A DNA stretch of 28,750 nt from a virus: positions 1 to 28,750 of IMG/VR virus record IMGVR_UViG_3300020470_000153. One strand, 5' to 3'. Positions 1 through 9,046 of the stretch are shown here, in pieces. Under the pieces are notes generated by a model. The model did no database searches. It was not told the DNA's origin and saw nothing but the letters and a program-made list of their open reading frames with translations. The position numbers and the translations under genes are program-made. The stretch's first letter is position 1; each line of letters starts with the position of its first letter.

Positions 1-1203
1 CGTCATGATTATTCTCCAAGTAAGACTGCTGCTTCTGGTGCTACTAAATTATATGATTCTGATTTTTACGTTGTAAATTCTCAGTATCAAGTATACAAAT
101 GCATCTATAACGGAACTTCACCTTCTGATCCTAACGGAAAACCTTCAACGGTTGAACCAACAGGTACATCTACTTCTATCATTACTACAGGTGATTCTTA
201 TCGTTGGAAGTACATGTACACAATTCCTGTTGCTTCTGTTCTTAAATTCTTCTCAAATGAATACATGCCTGTCTTTACCAATGATGCGGTAAAGACTAAT
301 GCTGTTTCTGGTGAGATTGATACAGTAGTTATTAATGCTGCTGGATCTGGATATAACAACGGAACTTATGATAACGTTGCTATTAATGGTGATGGTACTG
401 GTGGTCGTGTTTCAATTGTTGTTGATGGTGGTAAGATACTATCTGCAACTGTTACATCTGGTGGTACTGGATATACCTTTGGTAAAATTTCCGTTGGTAG
501 TATAACTGGTATTGGTACTGGTACTGGTGGACAGGTTGATGTAATCATTCCTCCTCCAGGTGGTCATGGAAATGACTCTGTTGTTGAACTTGGTGCTTTC
601 CGAGTTATGATCAACGCTAAACTCTCATACAATGAGGGTGCAGGAGACTTCCCAGTTGACAACGATTATCGTCGTATTGGTGTAATTACAAATCCACTTA
701 AGTTTGGTACTGAAGAACTTATATCTGACTTGACAGTTTCTGCTTGTAAAGCAGTTATATTTAACCCTACATTCCAAGGAAATTACGTTCCCGATGAAAT
801 TATCACTCAAACTAGAACTGTTGGTGGCACAAACGTTACTGCTCGTGGACGAGTTGTATCCTGGAACGCTACAACGAAGGTCTTAAAGTATTATCAAAAT
901 GCTATAGATGGTATCTTCCCCGAAGTTACTGGTACACAAAATGAATTTGATGGGTCAAACGTTATAAGTGGTGCTACTTCTGGTGCTGCTGGTGCTCCTG
1001 ACGTTGCATTCCCAACCGTTCCTAATTCTTCATCTAGAACAATTAACGGAACTGAATATGATTTGGGTATGAAATTTAATACTGGATATGCGAAACCAGA
1101 GATTAAATCAAACAGCGGTGACGTTGTTTACATAGATAATAGGAGAGCAATTAGTCGTGCAAACGACCAAGTAGAAGACATTAAAATCGTAATAGAGTTC
1201 TAA
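1..1203 (+). CDS. gp8: Baseplate wedge subunit gp8 (5'-truncated by window edge)
   Basis: The frame is open from base 1, so the gene begins upstream and about 400 C-terminal residues are visible; the ATG at 214 is internal. The product is a T4 gp8-type baseplate wedge protein, which in T4 forms a dimer in the hexagonal baseplate. Gp8 signatures recalled from T4 are visible in order: an aromatic YRWKYMYTIP segment followed by SNEYMPV (T4 has YVWEYLFEIP and TNEYIVVP), an ITNPL motif after a hydrophobic strand, and a C-terminus of the form GDVVYIDNR...DQVEDIKIVIEF that parallels T4's GEMIYMENR...DQTEEINILFTF. T4 gp8 is 334 aa, so this one is longer. The excess includes two repeat-like segments, one rich in GSGY/GTGY turns (about 313-561) and one ending in a SGATSGAAG turn (about 784-1000). 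The next gene starts 4 bases after the stop. Identity is secure; the inserts are an inference. Confidence 0.93.
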   Translation, partial: RHDYSPSKTAASGATKLYDSDFYVVNSQYQVYKCIYNGTSPSDPNGKPSTVEPTGTSTSIITTGDSYRWKYMYTIPVASVLKFFSNEYMPVFTNDAVKTNAVSGEIDTVVINAAGSGYNNGTYDNVAINGDGTGGRVSIVVDGGKILSATVTSGGTGYTFGKISVGSITGIGTGTGGQVDVIIPPPGGHGNDSVVELGAFRVMINAKLSYNEGAGDFPVDNDYRRIGVITNPLKFGTEELISDLTVSACKAVIFNPTFQGNYVPDEIITQTRTVGGTNVTARGRVVSWNATTKVLKYYQNAIDGIFPEVTGTQNEFDGSNVISGATSGAAGAPDVAFPTVPNSSSRTINGTEYDLGMKFNTGYAKPEIKSNSGDVVYIDNRRAISRANDQVEDIKIVIEF

Positions 1204-1207
1204 AAGA

Positions 1208-4200
1208 ATGGCACAAAATACTAACTTAAACGTCACCCCTTATTACGACGACTTTGATAAAACGAAAAACTTTTATCGAGTGCTGTTCCGACCTGGATAT
1301 CCGATACAGGCACGTGAACTTACAACTATGCAGTCTGTTCTGCAAAATCAGGTTGAAAGTGTTGGATCACACCTCTTTAAAGATGGTGCAATGGTCATAC
1401 CTGGTCAAGTAGGTTATGACACAAATGTTGATTGTATATTACTTCAGGAATCTTTCTTAGGTGCTAACGTTGAAGATTATCGTTCGCAACTTGATGGTAA
1501 AATTATTCAAGGTCTTACTACTGGCGTTAAAGCAAAAGTATTATATAGTATTTCAGCTACTGATTCAGAGAAAGGTTATATTACCCTTTATGTTAAGTAT
1601 ATTACATCTGGATCGGACACAACAACAGAGACAACAACAAAAACTTTTGATAACAATGAGCAGTTAATTACTGATACTGCAATTACTTTTGGTACTACTC
1701 TAATTGAAGTTGGATCACCATTTGCACAATTACTTCCTACAGGAGCACTAGAACAAGGTTCTGTTGCATATGTGCAGGCTGGTGTATACTTTATTAGGGG
1801 ATTCTTTGTAGACGTACCTTACCAATATATTCTTCTTGATCAATATGGAACCGAACCTCAATACAGAGTTGGACTTGAAATCCTTGAGTCAATCGTCACC
1901 CCAGAAGATGACCTATCACTCAATGATAACGCTGCAGGAACATCTAATTATGCTGCTCCTGGTTCTCACAGGTTCAGAATAACAACAAATTTAATTAAGA
2001 AATTACTTAATGATGATGCAGATAAAGATTTCATCGAATTACTACGTATCAATAAAACTAAAATTGAACAATTAGTTGATCGTAGTGCTTATGATGAATT
2101 AGAAAGAACATTTGCTATTAGAACTTATGAAGAATCTGGTGATTATACTGTACAAGATTTTGACATAACTACCAGAGAATGTCTTAGTGATGGTGAAAAT
2201 GATGGTGTATATGAAGCTGGAGAAACTACTGATAGTGGAAATGCTGCTGCAGAAAATTATTATACATTTGAGTTTGGACCAGGTACTGCATATGTAAAAG
2301 GATATAGAGTTTCTACTCTTTCACCAACATATGTTGATGCTCTTAAACCTAGAGATACTTTAAAAAGAGATAACTCAGTTGTTTCATTTGAATTAGGTAA
2401 CTATACAGACGTTAAGAATGTACATGGATTTGTGAATTGTAGTGGTGATTCTATTACTAATTCATATCAAACATTAGAATTCTATGATACATTCAATGCA
2501 GCTGGTGGTGATGTTAATGGAAATAAAATTGGATTGGCACGAGTTGCTTCTATAGAACATGTAGAAGATCCAGATGCTACATTTGGTAATGCTGATGATA
2601 AGTATCGTTTGCATATCTTTGATACGCAAATGTTCACTAGAATCAAAATGTCTTCTGCTCAGACAATTGCTGCTGGATCATTAATTGTTGGTGGAACTAG
2701 TGGTGCTACAGGATATATTGTAGATGCTATTACTTCTGCAGATAGTTTTGATGTCTATCAAGTAGATGGTCAATTCCTACAAACTGAAATGATCACAGTT
2801 GATGGTTTAGATAAAGATACTATTGCTCATGTTCATGTATATCAATATTCTGATGTAAGACAAGTTGCTGCTAGAGATGAAGGTAATAATGCAGTTGAAT
2901 TTACAGCAGACTATACACTTTTAGATACTAAAGAAATACAAGGTTCTACATTCACTTATGATGCTACTGGTAGTTCTGAGAATATAATTGGTGTAAATTC
3001 TAATTATGCTGCAGACTTACGTGCAGGGGATAGAATCTTTTTCTCTGATACAAAATATGTTGATGTAAAGTTAGTAACACCTTCTAACCTTGCGACAGTA
3101 AATACATCTACTATTTTTGATTATGGTACACAGAAAGTTTTTGTAACACCTGGTGCTGGTGGTGCTGCTCCTGCTGCTGGTGTATATACAAGTCTTGTTC
3201 GTCATAGAGCAAGAATAGAAGGAATTGAGAATGCTGATTTATTCAGTAAGATGCCCAAGCCATATATTGCTAGTATCTCTGATGAATCATGTATTGTAAG
3301 AAGAACTTTTGATGCTCAAGCAGTATCTACTGGAGCACTTTCAATTACTTTACCTGAGAATGAGCAGTTCCAATCTATTAGTAATGAGAATATTACTGTA
3401 ACTGTATTAGCAGGTACTAATAGTACTCATCCTGTAGGTGATCAGGTTCCTCTTTTAACTGGTGCAGGTAATTCAGGTAACCTTGGATACACAACACTTT
3501 CTGGAGATCAGGCTACACTTTCATTTGCTAACTTATCAAATATTACATCAGTTAAGGTTACAGCAACAATTTCTAAGAACGTTACTCTTAAGAAGACGAA
3601 AACATTGACTAAGATGTTTGTTCTTAAGGTAATTAAAACTACTGAAGATTTAGATAAGCAACTTTATAATTTAACTAATTCTAATCTTTATGGAACTAGA
3701 ATTCAAGATGATGAAATTTCTTTAGGATTAGCAGATGCATATAAGATACATGCAATTTATGAATCTGAAGATGATAATGATCCTGTAATACCTTCTATTA
3801 CTTTAGTTGAACCTACTTTCTTTGATACTGGTACGACAGTTACTGGTGCAACTTCAGGTGCTAAAGGAAGGGTAGTTGATTTTAACTCAAGTACACTTAA
3901 GTTAAGTCTTGTTATGATTGATGGTACTTTCCAATCTGGTGAGACTGTTACTGGATTTAATAGTAGTGGAACAGCAATCAGTGGAATTATTAATGATGCT
4001 GTAGGATCTGTTGTTTTAGGATCTAAAGTAATTACAGACAGATATGATTTAGTTACAGGTCAAACAGATTATCTTTATGGTGTATCTAGTATTGTAAAAT
4101 CAAAGGGTACAGCAACACCTATTCGTAAATTATTAGTAGTATTTGATTACTTTACTCACTCCTCAACTGGTGACTATTTTGCAGGGGGATCTTATTCTGG

Positions 4201-7200
4201 TGTTGCTTACAAAGATATTCCTATACATGCAGGTAAATTCTTACCAGACTACTTAGATTTCCGTCCAGGTGCTAAGAATCTTTATAGTGGAAGTGGAACT
4301 GTTGCAGCACCAGCATATGTTAATTGTTCTACATTAGACTTTAAGTCTAGAGTATTCCCAACATCAGGATCACCTGCTGCTACTTTATTTGACGTACCAA
4401 AAGTTGCTTCTAATTTTAGATCTGACTTTACATGGTATATTGGTAGGATTGATAAAGTATTCCTTGATCAAGACGGAGATTTTGAAATTATCACAGGTAA
4501 ATCTGCAGAAGAACCAGAAGAACCAGATGATTTAGAAACTGGTATGTTGTTAGCAACGCTAACATATGCACCATATGGTTTTGATGGTGATGAAGATGTT
4601 GAGATACAAAGATCTGAGAATAGACGTTATACGATGCGTGACATCGGTAAACTTGAAGATCGTATTGATAATGTTGAATATTATACTTCTTTGAACTTAC
4701 TAGAATCAGATACAATGAATACTGAGATTCTAGATGCTTCTGGTAAGAATCGTTTAAAGAATGGATTTATTGTTGACGACTTTACAGATCATGGTAAATC
4801 TGATACAGAGAATCAAGACTTTAATGCAGCATTAGACTTTGAAGATGGTATTTGTCGTGCTTCTCATTTCACAACTAATATACCTCTTGAGATAAATGAA
4901 ACACTTTCATCAGGTGTGACTTATATGACTGAAGCAGAGGGTGATGCTGATGCTGAAGCAAAACCTTTAGTAACACTTCCATATACTGAAGATCTTTATA
5001 TACAACAACCATATGCTTCTAGGGTAGAGAATGTAAACCCATTTAACGTGTTTGCATTTATTGGTAATCTTGTACTTTTCCCTGAATCTGATGATTGGGT
5101 AGATGTAAGAAGATTGCCTACTAGAGTAACAAGAATTGAAGGAAACTTCCAAGCTACACGTAGAAGGTTAGGTGCTAACAGAAGAGGATTTGCTCCTATA
5201 CAATGGAGAGCATGGAGAACCAACTGGACAGGTACAAGAGTTACTAATCGTGGAAGAAGGAGAACTCGTCAAAGAAGTAGGTGGGGTAGAGGACTTGCTA
5301 TTGTTGCTGAAAGAGTAACAACAACAACGAATCGTCAGGTAAGAAGAGGTATTAGACGAAGAGTTGTTCCAAGGATTGATCGTCGTAGTTTAGGTGATAG
5401 TCTCATTTCACAGACTTCTATTAACTGGATGAGGTCTAGAAATATTAGAATTACTGGTACTAGGTTGAAGCCTAATACAAGATTCTGGTCTTTCTTTGCG
5501 AAGAGAAAAATTACTAATCTTATTACACCTAAAATTATTGAGGTTATTAAGAATCCTAGTACAGACTCTAGAACGAACTCAACTCCTTTCCAACCAGGAG
5601 AGACTATTAGAGGTTTAAGTAGTAATTGTAGGTTCCAATGTTTGAGACCTGATAATTGGTATAGGAGTACCAGTGGTACTGCATACAATCCATATGATGA
5701 TAGTGTATTACCTAATTCATATTCTGCTAATACTAATGTTATTAATCATAACGTTGCAGCACTAGCAGGTAGAAATGGTCGTAATGGTAGATATCGTGGT
5801 AATATGGAAGTAGGAGAAGTTTTACTTGGTTTGACTTCTGGTGCACGTGCTGTTGTACAAAGACGTAGGCACGTTACTGATAGGTATGGTAAGTATAGAG
5901 GAAACTTCTTTATTCCAAATCCTAGAAGGAATAGTAATCCTCGTTGGAGAACAGGAACAAGAACTCTACGAATGACATCGGAGAGTACTGATACAAGAGT
6001 ACCAGGAGCAGTGGCATCTGCTGGTGAAGTAGAATTCACCTCAACAGGTACACTAAGAAGGATTCGTAGAAACGTTATTGCAGTTAGAAATGCAAGAGTT
6101 GTAAGAGATACAAGAACACAAAGAAGAACTATTCAATCAACTAGAACTGAAAGAAGACAAGTTGGTTGGTGGGATCCACTTGCACAATCATTCTTGATTG
6201 ATGCTCCAGGTGGTATGTTTATAACCAGTGTTGAAGTATTCTTCTTTAAAAAAGATAATGCAGTTCCTATCAATATGCAGGTAAGAACTATGCAGAATGG
6301 ATATCCAACTACATCCATTCTTCCTTTCTCTGATGTTACAATTGAACCTGATGATATACAAACATCAGAAACTGGTTCGGTTGCAACTAAGTTTACATTC
6401 CATGCACCCGTTTATATTCCACAATCTATCGAGCATTGTTTTGCATTGTTCTCAGATTCCAATGAATATCAGGTATGGATATCTAGAATGGGTGAACAAG
6501 AAATTAGTGGAGATCGAACTATATCAGAACAGCCGTATGCTGGTGTCCTGTTTAAATCACAGAACGCATCTACGTGGACTGCAGATCAGTATGAAGATTT
6601 GAAGTTTAATCTGTATAGAGCTAAGTTTGATACAGTTACTCCTGGTAAGTTGGTTCTTAATAATTCAAATATGGATCTAGGTAATGATGGTATTATTACT
6701 TTAGATGCTGATGCTATTGAGACATTTACACCAGAATTAGAGTTAACATTAAATTCCACTACTTTACCATATACAGTTGGTGCTCGACTTTATCAAAAGA
6801 CGACACTTGCTGAAGGTACTATATCTAAAGTTACAACTGGTGGTAATGTTAAATTAACAATTAAAGATATTAGTGGTAGTTGGGCAGTTGGTCAAGATAA
6901 TGCTGGAACTATTGTTAATAGAGTGGTATCTTCCAAGACACTCTTAACAGCAGCAGTTAGTTCTGCATCAGGAACCTTCACTGTTGGTGAGACAGTTACT
7001 GGTGGAACATCTGGATCTACAGCAGAAGTTGTAGAAGTTGTTAGTGCAACATCAGTTAAATTTAAGTATGTTTCAAATGACTTCACTAATACTGAAACTA
7101 TAACAGGTGGTCAATCTGGTGTTACTGCTACATATGCTACTAGTGGTAGTACATATACTGGTGATGCTGTAGAGAGTTCAGTTGTTTCTAATTCTTATGT

Positions 7201-8452
7201 AACAGTTACTCCTACATTTGCATCTGGTCAGAAGAAGATTAGAGTTTATCATGATAATCATGGTATGCATGATCCTGATAATAATGTTACAATTAGTGGT
7301 GCTATATCAGAAGTATCAAGTACTACATTAACATCATCTATATCAACAACTGATACTAGTATTGTTGTTGCAGATGCTAGTGCTTTCCATAAACTTATTA
7401 ATGGTTTAAATATAGGTGCTTCTAATACTGGATTCATTAAGATTGATGATGAGATTATATCTTATCAAGCAATTAGTGGTGATAATAAAACCATTACTGC
7501 TACAGCAAGAGCACAAGGTGGCACTACTGCAGCAGCACATACATCTGATGCTATAGTTGAATGTTACAATCTTGATGGTATTCCTTTAACAGAAATTAAT
7601 AAAACTCATACATCAATAGGTACTCCAACTTTGGATACATATGAATTAACTACAAGTTCTATTGGTTCTAAAGGTATTCTAGGTGGTGGAGATAGTATTG
7701 AAGCTACTCAAAATATTCAATATGATCTATTTGCACCTTCAATACAAACTATGCTCTTACCTAAGACTAAGATTACAGGAAGAGTAAATACAGTTTCTGG
7801 TACATCTATTGTTGATGGATCATCAATGACACAGAACTCCTTTGTTAATGATGGTACATTTAATGATGTTGATTTAAATGAGGATAATTATTTTGAAACA
7901 CCTCAATTGATATGTTCTGATGTTAATGAGCAGAATGAATTAGGTGGTGCTAAGTCATTTAGAATGGATCTAACTTTCACTACTGAAGTTGATAATCTAT
8001 CTCCTATTGTTGATACAGATAGATTCTCTATGATGACAACCATGAATAGAATTAATCAACCTTCTGATGCTGATAGTTCTAAATTATCTGTTGGAGATTC
8101 TCATGATGCTGTGTATATTACAAAGATTGCACAATTAACTAATCCAGCTGGTGCTATTAAGTTGTATTTTACGGGATACCGACCACTTGATACTGAAATC
8201 AAGGTTCTATATAGAGTACTTCCTGTAGGTGCTACAGAATCTATTGATACATATGGTTTTGAGAGATTCTCAGAAACCGATGGTACTGCTAAAATACCAT
8301 CTACAACTGATATTGAAGAATATAGTGAATATGAATATGAAATTAGTGGACTAAACTTTACACAATATCAAATTAAAGTTGTATTTACTTCACCAAATCA
8401 ATCTTATTCTCCTGTAATTAAGGATCTTAGAGCAATAGCATTAGCAGTTTAA
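1208..8452 (+). CDS. Giant virion structural protein, 2414 aa (DUF4815-type N-terminus), Arg-rich centre
   Basis: The N-terminus (YYDDFDKTKNFYRVLFRPGY, then QARELTTMQSVLQNQVE) resembles the DUF4815-type tail/baseplate-associated proteins of cyanomyoviruses. Its exact role is not established; a peripheral baseplate or fibre-attachment protein fits its place after gp8. Residues 1299-1362 are extremely basic (20 Arg in 64), and Arg-rich sequence continues to about 1650. It includes an MRSRNIRITGTRLKPNTRFW motif that I recall from related phage proteins. Residues 1654 to about 1805 form a well-structured block starting WWDPLAQSF and containing FFFKKDNAVP, a YQVWISRMGE strand and a QPYAGVLFKSQNASTW motif. 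The rest is beta-type and low in Cys, with repeated turn motifs such as GGTSGATG and GETVTGGTSG (DNA about 2668-2808, 3820-4002 and 6973-7148) and a DDEIISY...GTTAAAH module (about 7322-7560). It shows no similarity to T4 gp9, gp10, gp11 or gp12 that I can see. A weak ribosome site (AAAAG) precedes the ATG. Confidence 0.8.
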   Translation: MAQNTNLNVTPYYDDFDKTKNFYRVLFRPGYPIQARELTTMQSVLQNQVESVGSHLFKDGAMVIPGQVGYDTNVDCILLQESFLGANVEDYRSQLDGKIIQGLTTGVKAKVLYSISATDSEKGYITLYVKYITSGSDTTTETTTKTFDNNEQLITDTAITFGTTLIEVGSPFAQLLPTGALEQGSVAYVQAGVYFIRGFFVDVPYQYILLDQYGTEPQYRVGLEILESIVTPEDDLSLNDNAAGTSNYAAPGSHRFRITTNLIKKLLNDDADKDFIELLRINKTKIEQLVDRSAYDELERTFAIRTYEESGDYTVQDFDITTRECLSDGENDGVYEAGETTDSGNAAAENYYTFEFGPGTAYVKGYRVSTLSPTYVDALKPRDTLKRDNSVVSFELGNYTDVKNVHGFVNCSGDSITNSYQTLEFYDTFNAAGGDVNGNKIGLARVASIEHVEDPDATFGNADDKYRLHIFDTQMFTRIKMSSAQTIAAGSLIVGGTSGATGYIVDAITSADSFDVYQVDGQFLQTEMITVDGLDKDTIAHVHVYQYSDVRQVAARDEGNNAVEFTADYTLLDTKEIQGSTFTYDATGSSENIIGVNSNYAADLRAGDRIFFSDTKYVDVKLVTPSNLATVNTSTIFDYGTQKVFVTPGAGGAAPAAGVYTSLVRHRARIEGIENADLFSKMPKPYIASISDESCIVRRTFDAQAVSTGALSITLPENEQFQSISNENITVTVLAGTNSTHPVGDQVPLLTGAGNSGNLGYTTLSGDQATLSFANLSNITSVKVTATISKNVTLKKTKTLTKMFVLKVIKTTEDLDKQLYNLTNSNLYGTRIQDDEISLGLADAYKIHAIYESEDDNDPVIPSITLVEPTFFDTGTTVTGATSGAKGRVVDFNSSTLKLSLVMIDGTFQSGETVTGFNSSGTAISGIINDAVGSVVLGSKVITDRYDLVTGQTDYLYGVSSIVKSKGTATPIRKLLVVFDYFTHSSTGDYFAGGSYSGVAYKDIPIHAGKFLPDYLDFRPGAKNLYSGSGTVAAPAYVNCSTLDFKSRVFPTSGSPAATLFDVPKVASNFRSDFTWYIGRIDKVFLDQDGDFEIITGKSAEEPEEPDDLETGMLLATLTYAPYGFDGDEDVEIQRSENRRYTMRDIGKLEDRIDNVEYYTSLNLLESDTMNTEILDASGKNRLKNGFIVDDFTDHGKSDTENQDFNAALDFEDGICRASHFTTNIPLEINETLSSGVTYMTEAEGDADAEAKPLVTLPYTEDLYIQQPYASRVENVNPFNVFAFIGNLVLFPESDDWVDVRRLPTRVTRIEGNFQATRRRLGANRRGFAPIQWRAWRTNWTGTRVTNRGRRRTRQRSRWGRGLAIVAERVTTTTNRQVRRGIRRRVVPRIDRRSLGDSLISQTSINWMRSRNIRITGTRLKPNTRFWSFFAKRKITNLITPKIIEVIKNPSTDSRTNSTPFQPGETIRGLSSNCRFQCLRPDNWYRSTSGTAYNPYDDSVLPNSYSANTNVINHNVAALAGRNGRNGRYRGNMEVGEVLLGLTSGARAVVQRRRHVTDRYGKYRGNFFIPNPRRNSNPRWRTGTRTLRMTSESTDTRVPGAVASAGEVEFTSTGTLRRIRRNVIAVRNARVVRDTRTQRRTIQSTRTERRQVGWWDPLAQSFLIDAPGGMFITSVEVFFFKKDNAVPINMQVRTMQNGYPTTSILPFSDVTIEPDDIQTSETGSVATKFTFHAPVYIPQSIEHCFALFSDSNEYQVWISRMGEQEISGDRTISEQPYAGVLFKSQNASTWTADQYEDLKFNLYRAKFDTVTPGKLVLNNSNMDLGNDGIITLDADAIETFTPELELTLNSTTLPYTVGARLYQKTTLAEGTISKVTTGGNVKLTIKDISGSWAVGQDNAGTIVNRVVSSKTLLTAAVSSASGTFTVGETVTGGTSGSTAEVVEVVSATSVKFKYVSNDFTNTETITGGQSGVTATYATSGSTYTGDAVESSVVSNSYVTVTPTFASGQKKIRVYHDNHGMHDPDNNVTISGAISEVSSTTLTSSISTTDTSIVVADASAFHKLINGLNIGASNTGFIKIDDEIISYQAISGDNKTITATARAQGGTTAAAHTSDAIVECYNLDGIPLTEINKTHTSIGTPTLDTYELTTSSIGSKGILGGGDSIEATQNIQYDLFAPSIQTMLLPKTKITGRVNTVSGTSIVDGSSMTQNSFVNDGTFNDVDLNEDNYFETPQLICSDVNEQNELGGAKSFRMDLTFTTEVDNLSPIVDTDRFSMMTTMNRINQPSDADSSKLSVGDSHDAVYITKIAQLTNPAGAIKLYFTGYRPLDTEIKVLYRVLPVGATESIDTYGFERFSETDGTAKIPSTTDIEEYSEYEYEISGLNFTQYQIKVVFTSPNQSYSPVIKDLRAIALAV

Positions 8453-8454
8453 TT

Positions 8455-8688
8455 ATGACAAAATTGAAAGTTGATGGATATGATCAATGGAACTTTGATG
8501 AACAATCTGGTTCTGTAGAATGTATCGATAATAGTGAATATGCAAAATATATGCGTCGGCATAAAGCTGAGCAGGAAGAAAAGATAAAGCAAGCAGCTTT
8601 GCAAAAAGATGTTTCTATGCTAAAATCTGAAATGAGTGATATCAAATCACTCTTACTAACGTTAGTCAACAGTAATAAAGGATCCTAA
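8455..8688 (+). CDS. Small hypothetical protein, 77 aa, charged/coiled-coil
   Basis: I do not recognise a named family. The N-terminal third has aromatic and acidic residues (GYDQWNFDEQSGSV). From about residue 30 it is a highly charged helix rich in Lys, Glu and Gln (RRHKAEQEEKIKQAALQ), ending in a leucine-rich amphipathic stretch (MSDIKSLLLTLV), so a short coiled coil is likely. The start lies 2 bases after the stop of the giant virion protein and the stop is 2 bases before the next gene, so it belongs to the same operon. It could be a small virion component or an assembly factor for its large neighbours; that is inference from position alone. Confidence 0.7.
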   Translation: MTKLKVDGYDQWNFDEQSGSVECIDNSEYAKYMRRHKAEQEEKIKQAALQKDVSMLKSEMSDIKSLLLTLVNSNKGS

Positions 8689-8690
8689 TT

Positions 8691-8963
8691 ATGACCGATT
8701 CTGCAAATGCACCTGTCGAAAAGGTGAGTCAACCAGATATGCTTAGACAATTTCAAGAGCGTCTTAAAGCATTAACAGCTGAAAATAATCAATTGATTAG
8801 TAAGGTTAGAGAAAACGAGCAAACTGCATTTAAATTGCAAGGTGCTATCGAGACTCTAGTCTATTACAATCCAGATGCAGTACCTCCAGAGGAGGGAACA
8901 AATGCTCCAGATATTCCCGCTGATGATGTTACAGATGGGTCTCCTGAGCTAGCAACTGAATAA
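8691..8963 (+). CDS. Small hypothetical protein, 90 aa, coiled-coil with acidic tail
   Basis: The ATG is preceded by AAGGA 7 bases upstream, a good ribosome site. Residues about 18-60 form a heptad-like helix (MLRQFQERLKALTAENNQL, then VRENEQTAFKLQGAIETLVYY), consistent with a coiled coil. The remainder is Pro-, Asp- and Ala-rich (NPDAVPPEEG onwards) and looks disordered. It is the last gene before a strong intrinsic terminator at 8972-8995, so it closes the gp8-containing transcription unit. No family is recognised. The position between a giant virion protein and a fibre protein suggests a structural or chaperone role, but nothing in the sequence proves it. Confidence 0.7.
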   Translation: MTDSANAPVEKVSQPDMLRQFQERLKALTAENNQLISKVRENEQTAFKLQGAIETLVYYNPDAVPPEEGTNAPDIPADDVTDGSPELATE

Positions 8964-8971
8964 AAAGTAAG

Positions 8972-8995
8972 GGGGAACATAAGTTCCCCTTTTTT
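8972..8995 (+). terminator. Rho-independent terminator after the gp8 unit
   Basis: A perfect 7-bp stem, GGGGAAC / GTTCCCC (8972-8978 and 8983-8989), with loop ATAA, is followed directly by six T residues (8990-8995). It sits 9 bases after the 90-aa gene and just before a late-type promoter at 9001, separating the fibre gene from upstream transcription. Confidence 0.93.
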
Positions 8996-9000
8996 AATGG

Positions 9001-9008
9001 CATAAATA
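9001..9008 (+). promoter_or_regulatory. T4-type late promoter motif (CATAAATA) for the fibre gene
   Basis: CATAAATA matches 7 of 8 bases of the T4 late consensus TATAAATA. It lies 5 bases beyond the terminator T-run and 38 bases before the fibre ATG at 9047. The placement between a terminator and a gene start is what makes it credible. Confidence 0.75.
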
Positions 9009-9046
9009 ACTTGGAAGCATGTTCTCTTTAGAGTTGTCCTAATAAA

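Noticed and set aside
4996-6039. Several minus-strand frames across the Arg-rich part of the giant protein
   Set aside because: They result from the arginine codons (AGA, AGG, CGT) read backwards; no start signals or domains are present.
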